A stretch of DNA of 17,691 nt, from NCBI GenBank assembly GCA_035296965.1, contig DATGZX010000067.1:1-17691 (forward strand). Direction: 5' to 3'. Shown here piece by piece: positions 1 to 6,824 of this stretch. Source of the stretch: DATGZX01 sp035296965. GTDB lineage: Bacteria > Planctomycetota > Planctomycetia > Gemmatales > Gemmataceae. How positions within the stretch are numbered: the first letter of the stretch is position 1; the number at the start of each line of letters is the position of its first letter. A program made the translations under genes and the position numbers. The notes below the pieces were generated by a model, which saw only the letters and a list, made by a program, of their open reading frames with translations, ran no database searches and was not told the DNA's origin.

Positions 1-1006
1 GACTGGCGCGGGAGCGGGCTGGGGGTAGGCCGAAGTAGTCGGCCTGATTGGCGTACGGTTCGTAAAGCCAGGCGGTCTGTCCGGACAACGAATTTCCATA
101 GAAACTTTTGATTGCTCCGTAGCGAACGCCCCACTCGTCAGCGGCCGTGGTCCGCTTCAGTTCCACGGCCCGATCGATGTCACTCTCCCGCAGCATGATA
201 TAAAGACGCACCGGAAAATCCTTGCGGCGCGCGGCGGTCATCAACTGTGCACTCCTCGGGTCAGTTCCGGCGACGTGTACGCCCGTTAATCCATTGGCAA
301 GGAACGAGCGAAGACAGGCTCGATAGCCGGCTACCTTGTCGGAATCGGGCACTTCCTGCTGCGGGGCGGCGGACCGGACGATCCCCGCCGCCCGTTCCTT
401 CAACAATCCCGTCGGTTCACCCTTTTCGTCGCGCTGGAACTCCCCGCCTTTGGGGTCGGGCGTGTTCTTGGTGACCTTGGCGATTTCAAGGGCGGCCGAG
501 TTACACACGCTCAGGTGCCCGCTCGAATGCCTGATCAGAACGGGATGGTCGGTTGTCGCCTTGTCCAAGTCCTGCCGGGTGGGATGCCGTCCCAACTTTG
601 TCTCTTGGTAACCGGTGCCCGTGATCAGCATTCCCTTGGGAGTTTTGACCGCTTTTCGCCGGATTGCCGCGATCAAGGCTTGCATGGTCTTGACCTGGTC
701 GGGCCCCGCCGGGATGTCATACCACAGGGAATCCTCGTCGTAAATTGGCCGCGGGTGCGCGTGCGCGTCGATGAAGCCTGGCGCGACGGTCTTGCCACCG
801 AGATCGAGTACGCGCGTTTTCGGGCCGGCCAGTAGCTTGATCTCCGCGTTCGAGCCGACGCTCGCGAATTTTCCCGCCCTCACGGCAAAGGCCTCTGCGG
901 CAGGGAGTTTCGCGTCCATGGTGAGCACGTTGGCGTTGAGGACGATCAGGTCCGCCGGGTCCGCAGCGGCCAACGCGGTCAGGAAAATCGCATAAGTGAA
1001 CAGCAT
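1..1006 (-). CDS. Amidohydrolase family 3 (YtcJ-like), 5' part, runs off window
   Basis: The frame stays open from an ATG at 1004-1006 down to base 1, giving about 335 residues of a longer metal-dependent hydrolase acting on C-N bonds. A short hydrophobic N-terminus (MLFTYAIFLTALAAA) looks like a signal peptide, so the enzyme is probably exported. Then come the beta-sandwich start (DLIVLNANVLTMD), a glycine-rich turn and the metal-binding motif GFIDAHAHP (HxH near residues 82-84). Further on, the HSSGHLSVCNSAAL and GEPTGLLKE segments are typical of the YtcJ-like subfamily of amidohydrolase family 3. A GAGGA ribosome site lies about 9 nt before the ATG. Substrate cannot be told from the sequence. 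The C-terminal metal ligands lie outside the window, so intactness is not proven. Family call is firm. Confidence 0.9.
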   Translation of the reverse strand, partial: MLFTYAIFLTALAAADPADLIVLNANVLTMDAKLPAAEAFAVRAGKFASVGSNAEIKLLAGPKTRVLDLGGKTVAPGFIDAHAHPRPIYDEDSLWYDIPAGPDQVKTMQALIAAIRRKAVKTPKGMLITGTGYQETKLGRHPTRQDLDKATTDHPVLIRHSSGHLSVCNSAALEIAKVTKNTPDPKGGEFQRDEKGEPTGLLKERAAGIVRSAAPQQEVPDSDKVAGYRACLRSFLANGLTGVHVAGTDPRSAQLMTAARRKDFPVRLYIMLRESDIDRAVELKRTTAADEWGVRYGAIKSFYGNSLSGQTAWLYEPYANQADYFGLPPARSRAS

Positions 1007-1109
1007 CCTGTGATTCCTCGCGTCTAACGAAAGTGCCATTCTACCCGCTTCGTCGCGCGAAATAGCCGCTGATCTCAGAATTCACGAGGGTCTCACGTCA
1101 CGGGACTGT

Positions 1110-1385
1110 ATGAATGGCAAACCAAGGCAGTCGGGGCGACCGCAATTGAACCAGCGATGTTTTGGAGCCTTGCATACCCTCCGCGATTTGCTCGACCTGG
1201 AACGGGGTGAAGGCTTAATGCTGCCGCCTGATCAGGAGTTGCTCTCGGATTTAACCGCACCACGCTGGAGCATGACCACGCAGGGGATCAAGATCGAGCC
1301 CACAGAGGTCATAGTCAAGCGGTTGGGGCGGTCGCCAGACTGTGCAGATGCGTTGGTGATTTCGATCCTGGTGCCGGCGAGCTGA
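1110..1385 (+). pseudogene. Remnant of phage terminase large subunit (C-terminal nuclease end)
   Basis: The 91-residue frame ends with segments typical of the end of a phage/prophage DNA-packaging terminase large subunit: ERGEGLMLPPDQELLSDL, then APRWSMTTQGIKIEP, then KRLGRSPDCADALVIS. In the family this is the last stretch of the RNase H-like nuclease domain, with the acidic D-A-L/V end motif. Full proteins are about 450-600 residues. Here the ATPase domain and most of the nuclease are missing. The part before residue 20 does not look like the family, although QLNQRCFGALHTLRDLLD keeps the spacing of the usual 'NKRAEMYWRLRDLLD' helix. No ribosome site is evident and no other phage gene is nearby. 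I read it as a decayed prophage scrap, not a working gene. Confidence 0.72.
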
Positions 1386-1853
1386 TAAGGGAAGCCCCGA
1401 CGTTGGTCCGGACAGGGGTAATGGACCCGAATCGCACTAAATGGCTCCCTTCTCAATTCCGTCGTGGAATCGAGATCAAGAGGCATAGGCCGAGGGGTCT
1501 TCGGTTCACGCCTGCTTTCGCCCTCAGAACACTTCGGTGTTTCGGACCGAAGCGCGCAACGCTGCGGGCGCCCAGTGAGATCGGGCTGGGCCGCTCGGTC
1601 GGCGGGAAGACTGGGACCACCCCACCGACACTTTTTTCGGTCCCCATTCGCCTAGGTGGTATTCCAGGCCTCGGAACCGGCCGTGCGGCTTGCCGAAGCG
1701 GGAATTGGAGACGCCGGCGCGCCAGCGGCGGCAAGTCCCCGCCGATCGTGAGCTCGAAGTGCGGGATTGTGTTGCTGGTCGGAACAGCCGCACGCAATCT
1801 TTAGACAACAAATGCATGTTGCCCGAAGACTCCGAACCTCTGGGTTGGCCGGC
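1386..1853. other. Gene-poor stretch between terminase relic and SGNH gene
   Basis: I see no gene I can support on either strand in these 468 bases. Frames are open because of high GC, but none carries a recognisable motif with a ribosome site. On the minus strand near 1630-1720 a run such as GRFRGLEYHLGEWGPKK looks protein-like, but its frame breaks on both sides, so it may be another decayed fragment. One copy of the GCGCGCAACG-containing repeat lies at 1539-1562. Confidence 0.5.
1539..1562 (-). repeat. Dispersed repeat, copy A (core 10-mer GCGCGCAACG)
   Basis: The plus-strand text reads TTTCGGACC, a short variable spacer, then GCGCGCAACGC. The same order (TTTCGGACC then GCGCGCAACG) recurs at 4866-4890, and reverse-complement versions of the core lie at 4787-4810 and 4941-4951. 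All lie outside confident genes. Strand is set as minus only to match the copies that read CGTTGCGCGC forward. Confidence 0.45.
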
Positions 1854-2699
1854 CTACCTGACGAGCCTCTCCATATCGGCCTTGATTGCCTTGCCCCAAA
1901 TGTCGTAGCCCTTGGCGCTCAGGTGCAGGTAGTCAGGCATGATGTCGCCCGACAGGCCGCCATTCTGGTCCAGGAACTCCTTGCCGATGTCCTTGTAAAA
2001 TACGGTATTGCCGTCGTTCAGGTTGGCGATGATGGCGTTGATCTCGGCGACCTTCTTGTTCAGCTTCGCGGGCGGAATCGTCCCCCGTTGTTGCCTCAAA
2101 TTCCGGACCAGAGCGTTCAGGCGCTTCACATCCGGTGTCTCCTTCTTCAGCTCCTCGTTAATGGGCTTCATGCTCTCGGTTATCTGGTCTAGGCCCAGCT
2201 CGGCATCGAGAGCATTGCCGCGGGGGAAGACGCCCAACACCAGCACCTTGATGTCCGGCTTCTGGCGTTTCAGTTCCTCGACGATGGCCGTAATGCCACC
2301 GGCGATCTGCTGTGCGCTATGGCCGCCGATGTTGTTGGTGCCGATCATGATGACCGCCGCCTTGGGACTGAGGTGGTCGAGTTCATGGCCGTCGGTGATG
2401 CGCCAGAGGACGTGGCCGGTCTGATCGCCGCCGATGCCCAGGTTCACTGGCTTGAACGCGCCGAAGTGTTCCTGCCAGGCTTTTTGGCCTTCCCAGCCGT
2501 GCGTGATGGAGTCGCCCAGGAAAATGATGTCGCCCAGGCCCTTGCTTTGCTCGATCCGTCTGAGGAACTCCTTGTGCCGCGGGATGTCGCGGTTGAGCTT
2601 CTGGACAGCCGGGTTGTCCGCGGCCTTCTCTTGCGCAGCTAGGATGGGCGTCAACAGGCCGAGAGCCAGCACGCAGCCGGCGGTGATCATGCGGTACAT
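1854..2699 (-). CDS. Secreted SGNH/GDSL hydrolase (PAF-acetylhydrolase-like)
   Basis: This 281-residue protein carries all SGNH-hydrolase blocks. Block I is FLGDSITHGW with nucleophile Ser64, block II is GIGGD (oxyanion glycine near 90), block III is MIGTNN (Asn122), and block V is DYLHLS (Asp256/His259). Such enzymes cleave ester bonds, often deacetylating sugars or lipids; the substrate here is unknown. The N-terminus MYRMITAGCVLALGLLTPILAA is a signal peptide ending in ALA-type residues. I chose the ATG at 2697-2699 over one 33 nt further upstream because a GAGGT ribosome site sits 6 nt before it and the signal peptide then begins at once. An unusual helical insertion of roughly 40-50 residues (about 165-215) separates the FPRG strand from the C-terminal block. 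It has no operon partner: the region upstream is non-coding. Confidence 0.92.
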   Translation of the reverse strand: MYRMITAGCVLALGLLTPILAAQEKAADNPAVQKLNRDIPRHKEFLRRIEQSKGLGDIIFLGDSITHGWEGQKAWQEHFGAFKPVNLGIGGDQTGHVLWRITDGHELDHLSPKAAVIMIGTNNIGGHSAQQIAGGITAIVEELKRQKPDIKVLVLGVFPRGNALDAELGLDQITESMKPINEELKKETPDVKRLNALVRNLRQQRGTIPPAKLNKKVAEINAIIANLNDGNTVFYKDIGKEFLDQNGGLSGDIMPDYLHLSAKGYDIWGKAIKADMERLVR

Positions 2700-3151
2700 A
2701 ATAACCTCATGTGCGATATCGCGTCTCCCCATCGACGCTTCCCGGCATTCTATCGAATGCCTGGCTCGCCTTACAGGAGTTGGTTCGCCACAAAGCTGCC
2801 GCGCTGCAGATCAGCCGACGCCTGACAACACGGTCGATGTGACCGGAGCACTGAAAACTGAGAGCGGGAAGGCGATAATCCTGCTCCGCTGCGCAAACGA
2901 ACACAGCCGGTATCCGCCGGCCGTTTGCAACTGGCTGCCCCGCGCCTCGCGGCGGGGAGAGCCGCTGTCCTGCCCGTTCATCGACGCGTTTGTTGTGCCG
3001 GTGTACAATGCCGGTTAATCCCCCTGGCACGGCTGTTAGAACTGTGTGGCAATCCTGTGGCATGCTCCACCAATAAGACATGGCAAGGGGGGGAAGAAAT
3101 CGACAGCGGGTGCGGGGAATGGAACCTGCCTCCGACGATAGGTGAGACGCC
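2700..3151. other. Intergenic region between divergent genes
   Basis: This 452-base gap separates the leftward SGNH gene from the rightward nuclease-like gene, so it must hold promoters for both. No open frame in it has family motifs or a convincing start. Two loose -24/-12-type matches occur. One is on the plus strand at 3047-3061 (TGGC, 7 nt, TGGC), about 90 nt before the ATG at 3152. The other is on the minus strand at 2925-2941 (GGGG, 7 nt, TTGCAA), over 220 nt before the SGNH start. Neither is strong. Confidence 0.5.
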
Positions 3152-4633
3152 ATGGCTCGGGCGGAAGACCTAATCCGCGACTACCTCGCCGAACGCATTG
3201 CCGACCTGCCCTCCCTGGTGCGGAACGTCGAGGAAGTTCGTGAGGATCTGCGCCGGCGTGAGGAAGTCTTCTTCAGGATCGACCCGCGAGAGGGCGGCCC
3301 GTCGGCTCACGACCTCCTGCGGCGAATCATCGCGCGCAGAAACCTCGTGGGCTTGGACGTCTTTCGTGACCTTCGCTTGCTGGGCACCGAGTTCAAGCTT
3401 CTGAAGACCGGCCTCAGGGGCAAGCAGCCGAGCGCGGACATTCTGACCATCCAGAACGAAATGGGCGTCTTCTTCGTCCCCGAGATCAAGCAGGACGAAG
3501 GAGCCGAGCGGCAGGCGGTGACTGAACTCGGGGCATACTCCCAAGGGCTGCAGAACCGCTTCTGGGGACTATGCCCAGCGGATCACGTCTGGATGCCCAT
3601 CAGCACGGAGTGGCGGACGACGGTCCGCGCCGGCTTTGCCAATGAAATCGTGTGGGGCAATCGGGCCATCCTGCCCATGAGGTGCCAGGTGGCGTATGGG
3701 AAGGACGAGGAAGGAAACCTGGCCTCAGTCACGGATTTGCGCCTGGAACTCATCAACGTAGTCGATGAACTCAGCGAGAAGAGAGCCCTGGCGCAGTTCG
3801 CGCGCCATGCCTTCGACTGTCTGGAGATCGCGATGCCTGAGCCGGTCTCCGACCCCAGAGCATTCATCGAGTTTATTGGCACCACGGCATCCCGGCTGGG
3901 GCTCTCGGGGTACGTGCTGTACTACGAGTACCGGGGCGATCCCCCTTATCCGGAACCCTACGTCTTCCACATTGCCGCCACGAATCCCTTTCGCGCAGCG
4001 TTGAAGGAAAGGGAACTGACCATCATCTGGAAGAACAGCTGGATCAAAGACAGGCAGAGGCGGCTCGTTCAGATGCGAAAGGACGTGGGCCGCGAACTCT
4101 GGCACGGCATGGACATCGACTTGCTTACTGGCAACGATGTCGAGGTAACCGCTCTGGAGCAGATGGCTGAGAGAGCTGAAGAAGAGGGAAACCAGGCCGA
4201 GGCAGAGAGGCTGCGCAAGGAGCTTGAGGACTACGAATCCGTGCAGGCAATCGCCGATGCGAATTCCAACCGACTTCAGACAGTATTTGAGGAACTGCGA
4301 TCCCGACTTGAGCTTTTCCTCCGTCACTACACTCTCGGTGCGCCATCCTCCGCCTGCATGCTTACTGATCCGAACTTCCGTCGGAACAACGTCGTCCGCA
4401 GTGTGGGATACTTCGGGATTATGGGGGAGGCGGTCTATGAACGCCTGATCTACGAGTTTCGCAACGCAGAGGGCGGCCGCGGACCCGTCATCGGGCATCT
4501 CGGCGGCGATCCGATGCGGCTCGTGTCCGATCCTTCGTTCTTCTTCCAGTTCATGGACCTGATGAACTATGAACACCCATGCCAGGAGGCATACCGCGGA
4601 CCGGATGAAGTGCCTCCTGGTGAAGAACGCTGA
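3152..4633 (+). CDS. Putative PD-(D/E)XK-fold nuclease, 493 aa, with C-terminal coiled coil
   Basis: I do not know a named family for this protein. Residues 68-131 have the pattern of a PD-(D/E)XK endonuclease core: Glu80 in LLGTEF, a variable loop, Asp96 in SADILTI, then Glu111-x-Lys113 in FFVPEIK. A helix with Q121 and the text VTELGAYSQGL follows, matching the usual 'A..Q...Y' helix of this fold. In that superfamily these acids bind the metal that cuts DNA. Residues about 330-365 are rich in E/A/L/R heptads (coiled coil), and the C-terminal 130 residues are mixed alpha/beta without a motif I recognise. The ATG at 3152 has an AGGTGAG site 5 nt upstream. There is no partner gene within 500 bases on the right and no signal peptide, so it is cytoplasmic and stands alone. 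Nuclease assignment is inference from motif order; defence, repair or a mobile-element role are all possible. Confidence 0.75.
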   Translation: MARAEDLIRDYLAERIADLPSLVRNVEEVREDLRRREEVFFRIDPREGGPSAHDLLRRIIARRNLVGLDVFRDLRLLGTEFKLLKTGLRGKQPSADILTIQNEMGVFFVPEIKQDEGAERQAVTELGAYSQGLQNRFWGLCPADHVWMPISTEWRTTVRAGFANEIVWGNRAILPMRCQVAYGKDEEGNLASVTDLRLELINVVDELSEKRALAQFARHAFDCLEIAMPEPVSDPRAFIEFIGTTASRLGLSGYVLYYEYRGDPPYPEPYVFHIAATNPFRAALKERELTIIWKNSWIKDRQRRLVQMRKDVGRELWHGMDIDLLTGNDVEVTALEQMAERAEEEGNQAEAERLRKELEDYESVQAIADANSNRLQTVFEELRSRLELFLRHYTLGAPSSACMLTDPNFRRNNVVRSVGYFGIMGEAVYERLIYEFRNAEGGRGPVIGHLGGDPMRLVSDPSFFFQFMDLMNYEHPCQEAYRGPDEVPPGEER

Positions 4634-4786
4634 ACGACCATGCTCCTTGCGAAAAGCCGGCTGCAGAAAAGCAGGAAGCAAGGGTCTGAGCGGGTTCCCG
4701 GAAGCCTCAGTAGTCCTCCGGGAGCAGAACGGATGTCACTGAGCAGCCCGCCTCCTTCGTCGGCGAGAGCCCTGCCCGTCATTTTC

Positions 4787-4810
4787 TCCGTTGCGCGCGT
4801 CGGGCCGACA
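4787..4810 (+). repeat. Dispersed repeat, copy B
   Basis: TCCGTTGCGCGC followed by GTCGGGCCGACA. Against the reverse complement of copy C, I count 19 matches in 24 positions, with the first 12 identical. Lies in non-coding sequence. Confidence 0.45.
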
Positions 4811-4865
4811 CGCCGAGGCCAATTCGGTTCTTGACGTTGGGTGCTTCGGTCTGATCGACCGCGGG

Positions 4866-4890
4866 GTTTCGGACCTGAGCGCGCAACGGA
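4866..4890 (-). repeat. Dispersed repeat, copy C
   Basis: Plus strand reads GTTTCGGACCTGA then GCGCGCAACGGA. It shares TTTCGGACC and GCGCGCAACG with copy A (1539-1562) and is the inverted partner of copy B (4787-4810). Confidence 0.45.
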
Positions 4891-4940
4891 CATCGGCGTG
4901 CCTGCGCCTGTCGATGTGACCGCAGCAGATTGGCGGAATT

Positions 4941-4951
4941 GCGTTGCGCGC
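4941..4951 (+). repeat. Dispersed repeat core, copy D
   Basis: GCGTTGCGCGC, an exact core match to the inverse of copy A. The flanks (GGAGGTCTAGCGGA after the core) match the longer repeat only loosely. Confidence 0.35.
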
Positions 4952-5170
4952 GGAGGTCTAGCGGACGCCTTGCGGACCGACGCGCACACCGCGATCCGGG
5001 CAAACCGGTTTTCGAGCCTTACCCATCACCCGGCGCCGACGCAGCAAAACACGGCATTTCCGCGATCTCGCTCTCTCGGCGAGGGCGCGCATACGCCGGC
5101 GCATACGCCTAACAAGGACTTGGCAGAACTCATCAACAGTTCCGACGCGCGCAATGAAGACCGGATCGAG

Positions 5171-5544
5171 GTGAGCGCGAATGACATCGCCCAGCAGAAG
5201 CAGGCGATGAAGAAGGCGGGGAAGCGGTCCAGCCAGCCTCAGAACCGCCGGCGAAGCCTGCCCGTAAAAAGGCCGGCCGGAACGCCGGAAGGCAGGTGGT
5301 TGCCCCTGCGGCCGCCCAACCAGCCCCTGCACCAGCGGCACCGGCCTACGTGTTCGTCCACATCGAGGCGAGAAAGGGGGCTGTCAGTCAGCTCGGCGCG
5401 GATCAGGTCCGCCGGATCGTGGGGCTGTTCGAGTGAGAGGCTTGGACAGAGGCTTATAACGACATGCGTGGCGGTCCGAGCTGGATGTCGATACCCACGG
5501 GGAGGGTGATGGAAGTGATCGCTGTGCTGAATGGGGCGACTTAG
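5171..5544 (+). pseudogene. Broken small Ala/Pro/Lys-rich protein gene (frameshift plus in-frame TGA)
   Basis: Two reading frames join into one protein-like text. The first begins around a GTG at 5171 (VSANDIAQQKQAMKKAG). Near 5215-5230 the sense passes to another frame, which gives a Lys/Ala/Pro-rich linker (ASEPPAKPARKKAGRNAG), then YVFVHIEARKGAVSQLG and ADQVRRIVGLFE. At 5434-5436 that frame meets TGA and then continues with EAWTEAYNDMRGGPSW and MSIPTGRVMEVIAVLNGAT, up to a TAG at 5542-5544. The part after the TGA keeps normal codon usage and protein-like sense, so the stop looks recent. I do not recognise the family. A terminator-like hairpin overlaps the final stop, as expected for the end of a real gene. 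Decayed gene is the simplest reading; a sequencing error at either lesion cannot be excluded. Confidence 0.55.
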
Positions 5545-5558
5545 CCCCTCCCTTTTTT
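5533..5558 (+). terminator. Probable rho-independent terminator
   Basis: GGGGC, six-base loop, GCCCC (stem 5533-5537 with 5544-5548), then TCCC and a run of six T at 5553-5558. It overlaps the TAG that closes the broken gene. The stem is only 5 bp, so strength is uncertain. Confidence 0.5.
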
Positions 5559-5599
5559 GCGCTTTCGGTCGGCTTTCCGGCGCTTAGCTCGCTCTTTCG

Positions 5600-5782
5600 G
5601 GGTGGTATCACTTCCCGCGAAACGGATTCGATGTGTGGTTGGCCCCTAACGGCCGGGAAGCGATTGATCTCTACCAAGAACACAGCGAACGCATCGCCCT
5701 GGTGCTGCTCGATGTCCGGATGCCGGGCCTGGATGGACCTGAGACCCTGGAGGCCTTGCGCAAAATCAATCCAGCCGGACGG
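5600..5782 (+). pseudogene. Response-regulator receiver domain, N- and C-terminally truncated
   Basis: The frame reads NGFDVWLAPNGREAIDLY, then ERIALVLLDVRMPGLDGP and ETLEALRKINPAG. This is the middle of a two-component receiver domain: strand 2, helix 2, and strand 3 with the phospho-accepting Asp in LVLLDVRMPG followed by the conserved MPG turn. The first strand with the acidic pocket (VDD) and the later Thr/Ser and Lys switch residues are absent. Sense is lost both before about 5611 and after about 5782. There is no start codon or ribosome site in a suitable place. A remnant of an unrelated gene faces it from the right on the other strand. It cannot work as a receiver. Confidence 0.75.
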
Positions 5783-5985
5783 CGACCATCCAGGCAATCT
5801 GCAGCAAGTACGTCTACCCGAAAGTTCGAGATCCTCGACAGCTGGGAGAACCGCTTCCCCGACCAATTCTTCGTCCGCAAGTACACCGCGGCGCAAGTTC
5901 ACCGGGGCTTTGGGTTCGTTGGGAAGTTCAAGGGTCTTGGAAAGGAACGTGTCGAGGCGTTGCTCCTGCAATTGGCGATCGTAAG

Positions 5986-6316
5986 TATCTCTTCCAAGAA
6001 GACAACCCGGCTGTTCGAACTCGCCGCTGAAGAACAGCGTGGCGAGCGCGGACGGTTCGAGGATGATGGTGCCGGCACCTGAGAGCGCCGCCTCAGCCCG
6101 CTCGGATTCTTCCGCGGTGCCTCGGCAGCAGCGGATCGGCAGAGTGCCCTCCGAAGCGAGATGGGAGAGGGACTCAAGCAGCCCCGCATCCGCGAACCTG
6201 GCAAACGTAGTCGCCGAGATCGGGTTGGCGCGGTAGACCGCGTGCATCTCCTCCTTCTGCTGCTCCTTGAGGTCGAGCGCTTTCAGGATCAGCGAGATGT
6301 CGGGCGATCCGTCCTC
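5986..6316 (-). pseudogene. Remnant of an unrecognised planctomycete-type protein
   Basis: On the minus strand a frame opens after a TAG (bases 6317-6319) and reads EDGSPDISLILKALDL, KEQQKEEMHAVYRANPIS, ATTFARFADAGLLESLS, then LPIRCCRGTAEESERAEAAL and TIILEPSALATLFFSG. The text has clear protein character with helical and hydrophobic segments; TIILEPSALATLF resembles the first strand of a PIN-like fold, but that is only a guess. There is no start codon before the coding sense begins; the first ATG at 6245-6247 falls inside it. The frame remains open to 5384, but protein-like sense fades near 5986. I read it as the middle of a larger gene whose two ends are lost. Confidence 0.5.
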
Positions 6317-6319
6317 CTA

Positions 6320-6824
6320 CTTCTCGCGGGGGCCGCCGAGGGCGCAGCGTTCCCCACCATCGCGAGACGTAGACGGACCCAGTGACTGCGGATGAGCGGA
6401 ACACGGAAGTCCACTCTACAAGTTGCTCTGTCTCTGCCCGGGCACGGCGGCGAAGACAAACGAGGCCATACAGTTGCTGGGCCCTTGCATGAACGGTGAT
6501 GTCCATCGGCCGTGCCGCTGTGGCACCGGCGCCCGATCACGATTTCTTCGCCCGTGCGGTTTCGCCCATCGCTCTTGGCAACTTCCGACGAAGGGAGCTG
6601 TTGCTTAGGGACAGGCACAACGCAGGGCACGTCGTAAGCTTTATCCAAAGAATGGCTTGTAGCATTCTGCCTGACTTGCCTGCCATTCGGCATGACAAGT
6701 GCGAACCGATCTATGAAAAGCGACCGTCCCTCTACATGTGTCATCGGCAGGGACCGTCGATGGACTCGGCCCCGCGGCGGCGAACGTCTCGTCATCGCCG
6801 TTCCCTCATCGAGGAGTTACAATC
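6320..6824. other. Upstream region of the SPFH gene, no gene seen
   Basis: About 500 bases without a supported gene. Nothing on the minus strand has motifs. A -24/-12-type match lies at 6688-6702, and the ribosome site of the SPFH gene (GAGGAG, 6811-6816) is at the right end. Confidence 0.5.
6688..6702 (+). promoter_or_regulatory. Weak sigma-54-type promoter candidate for the SPFH gene
   Basis: CGGC, seven bases, GTGC: the GG and GC doublets have the required 10-base spacing, but both flanking T positions are off consensus (TGGC...TTGC). It lies about 122 nt before the ATG at 6825. Treat as a lead only. Confidence 0.25.

Larger units (their letters stand above)
4634..5170. other. Non-coding stretch with inverted copies of a GC-rich repeat
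   Basis: No supported gene. Three occurrences of the core CGTTGCGCGC/GCGCGCAACG lie within 165 bases (4787-4810, 4866-4890, 4941-4951), and the first two form an imperfect inverted repeat around a ~55-base spacer. A 12-bp near-perfect tandem duplication, GCGCATACGCC plus one variable base, is at 5087-5098 and 5099-5110. Confidence 0.5.

Noticed and set aside
1022..1038. TGGCAC-N5-TTAG on the minus strand, and a similar TGGCAC-N5-TTAG at 3025-3039 on the plus strand, as sigma-54 promoters
   Set aside because: The -12 GC is replaced by AG in both; the first would also start transcription inside the ribosome site of the amidohydrolase.
2707..3153. 148-codon minus-strand frame
   Set aside because: No motif, no ribosome site, composition of random GC-rich sequence; it covers the shared promoter region of two divergent genes.
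3725..4681. 318-codon open frame on the minus strand
   Set aside because: Antisense to the PD-(D/E)XK-like gene, which has a ribosome site and motifs; the minus frame has neither.
5101..5115. GCCTAACAAG resembling an integron attC end
   Set aside because: No matching GTTRRRY partner at attC spacing and no integrase.
5434..5436. In-frame TGA as a selenocysteine codon
   Set aside because: No recognisable redox context, no SECIS-like hairpin that I can see directly after it, and the same gene carries a separate frameshift, so decay is simpler.
6738..6824. Longer N-terminus for the SPFH protein
   Set aside because: No ribosome site at 6738, and the extra 29 residues would precede the membrane helix; GAGGAG before 6825 decides the start.
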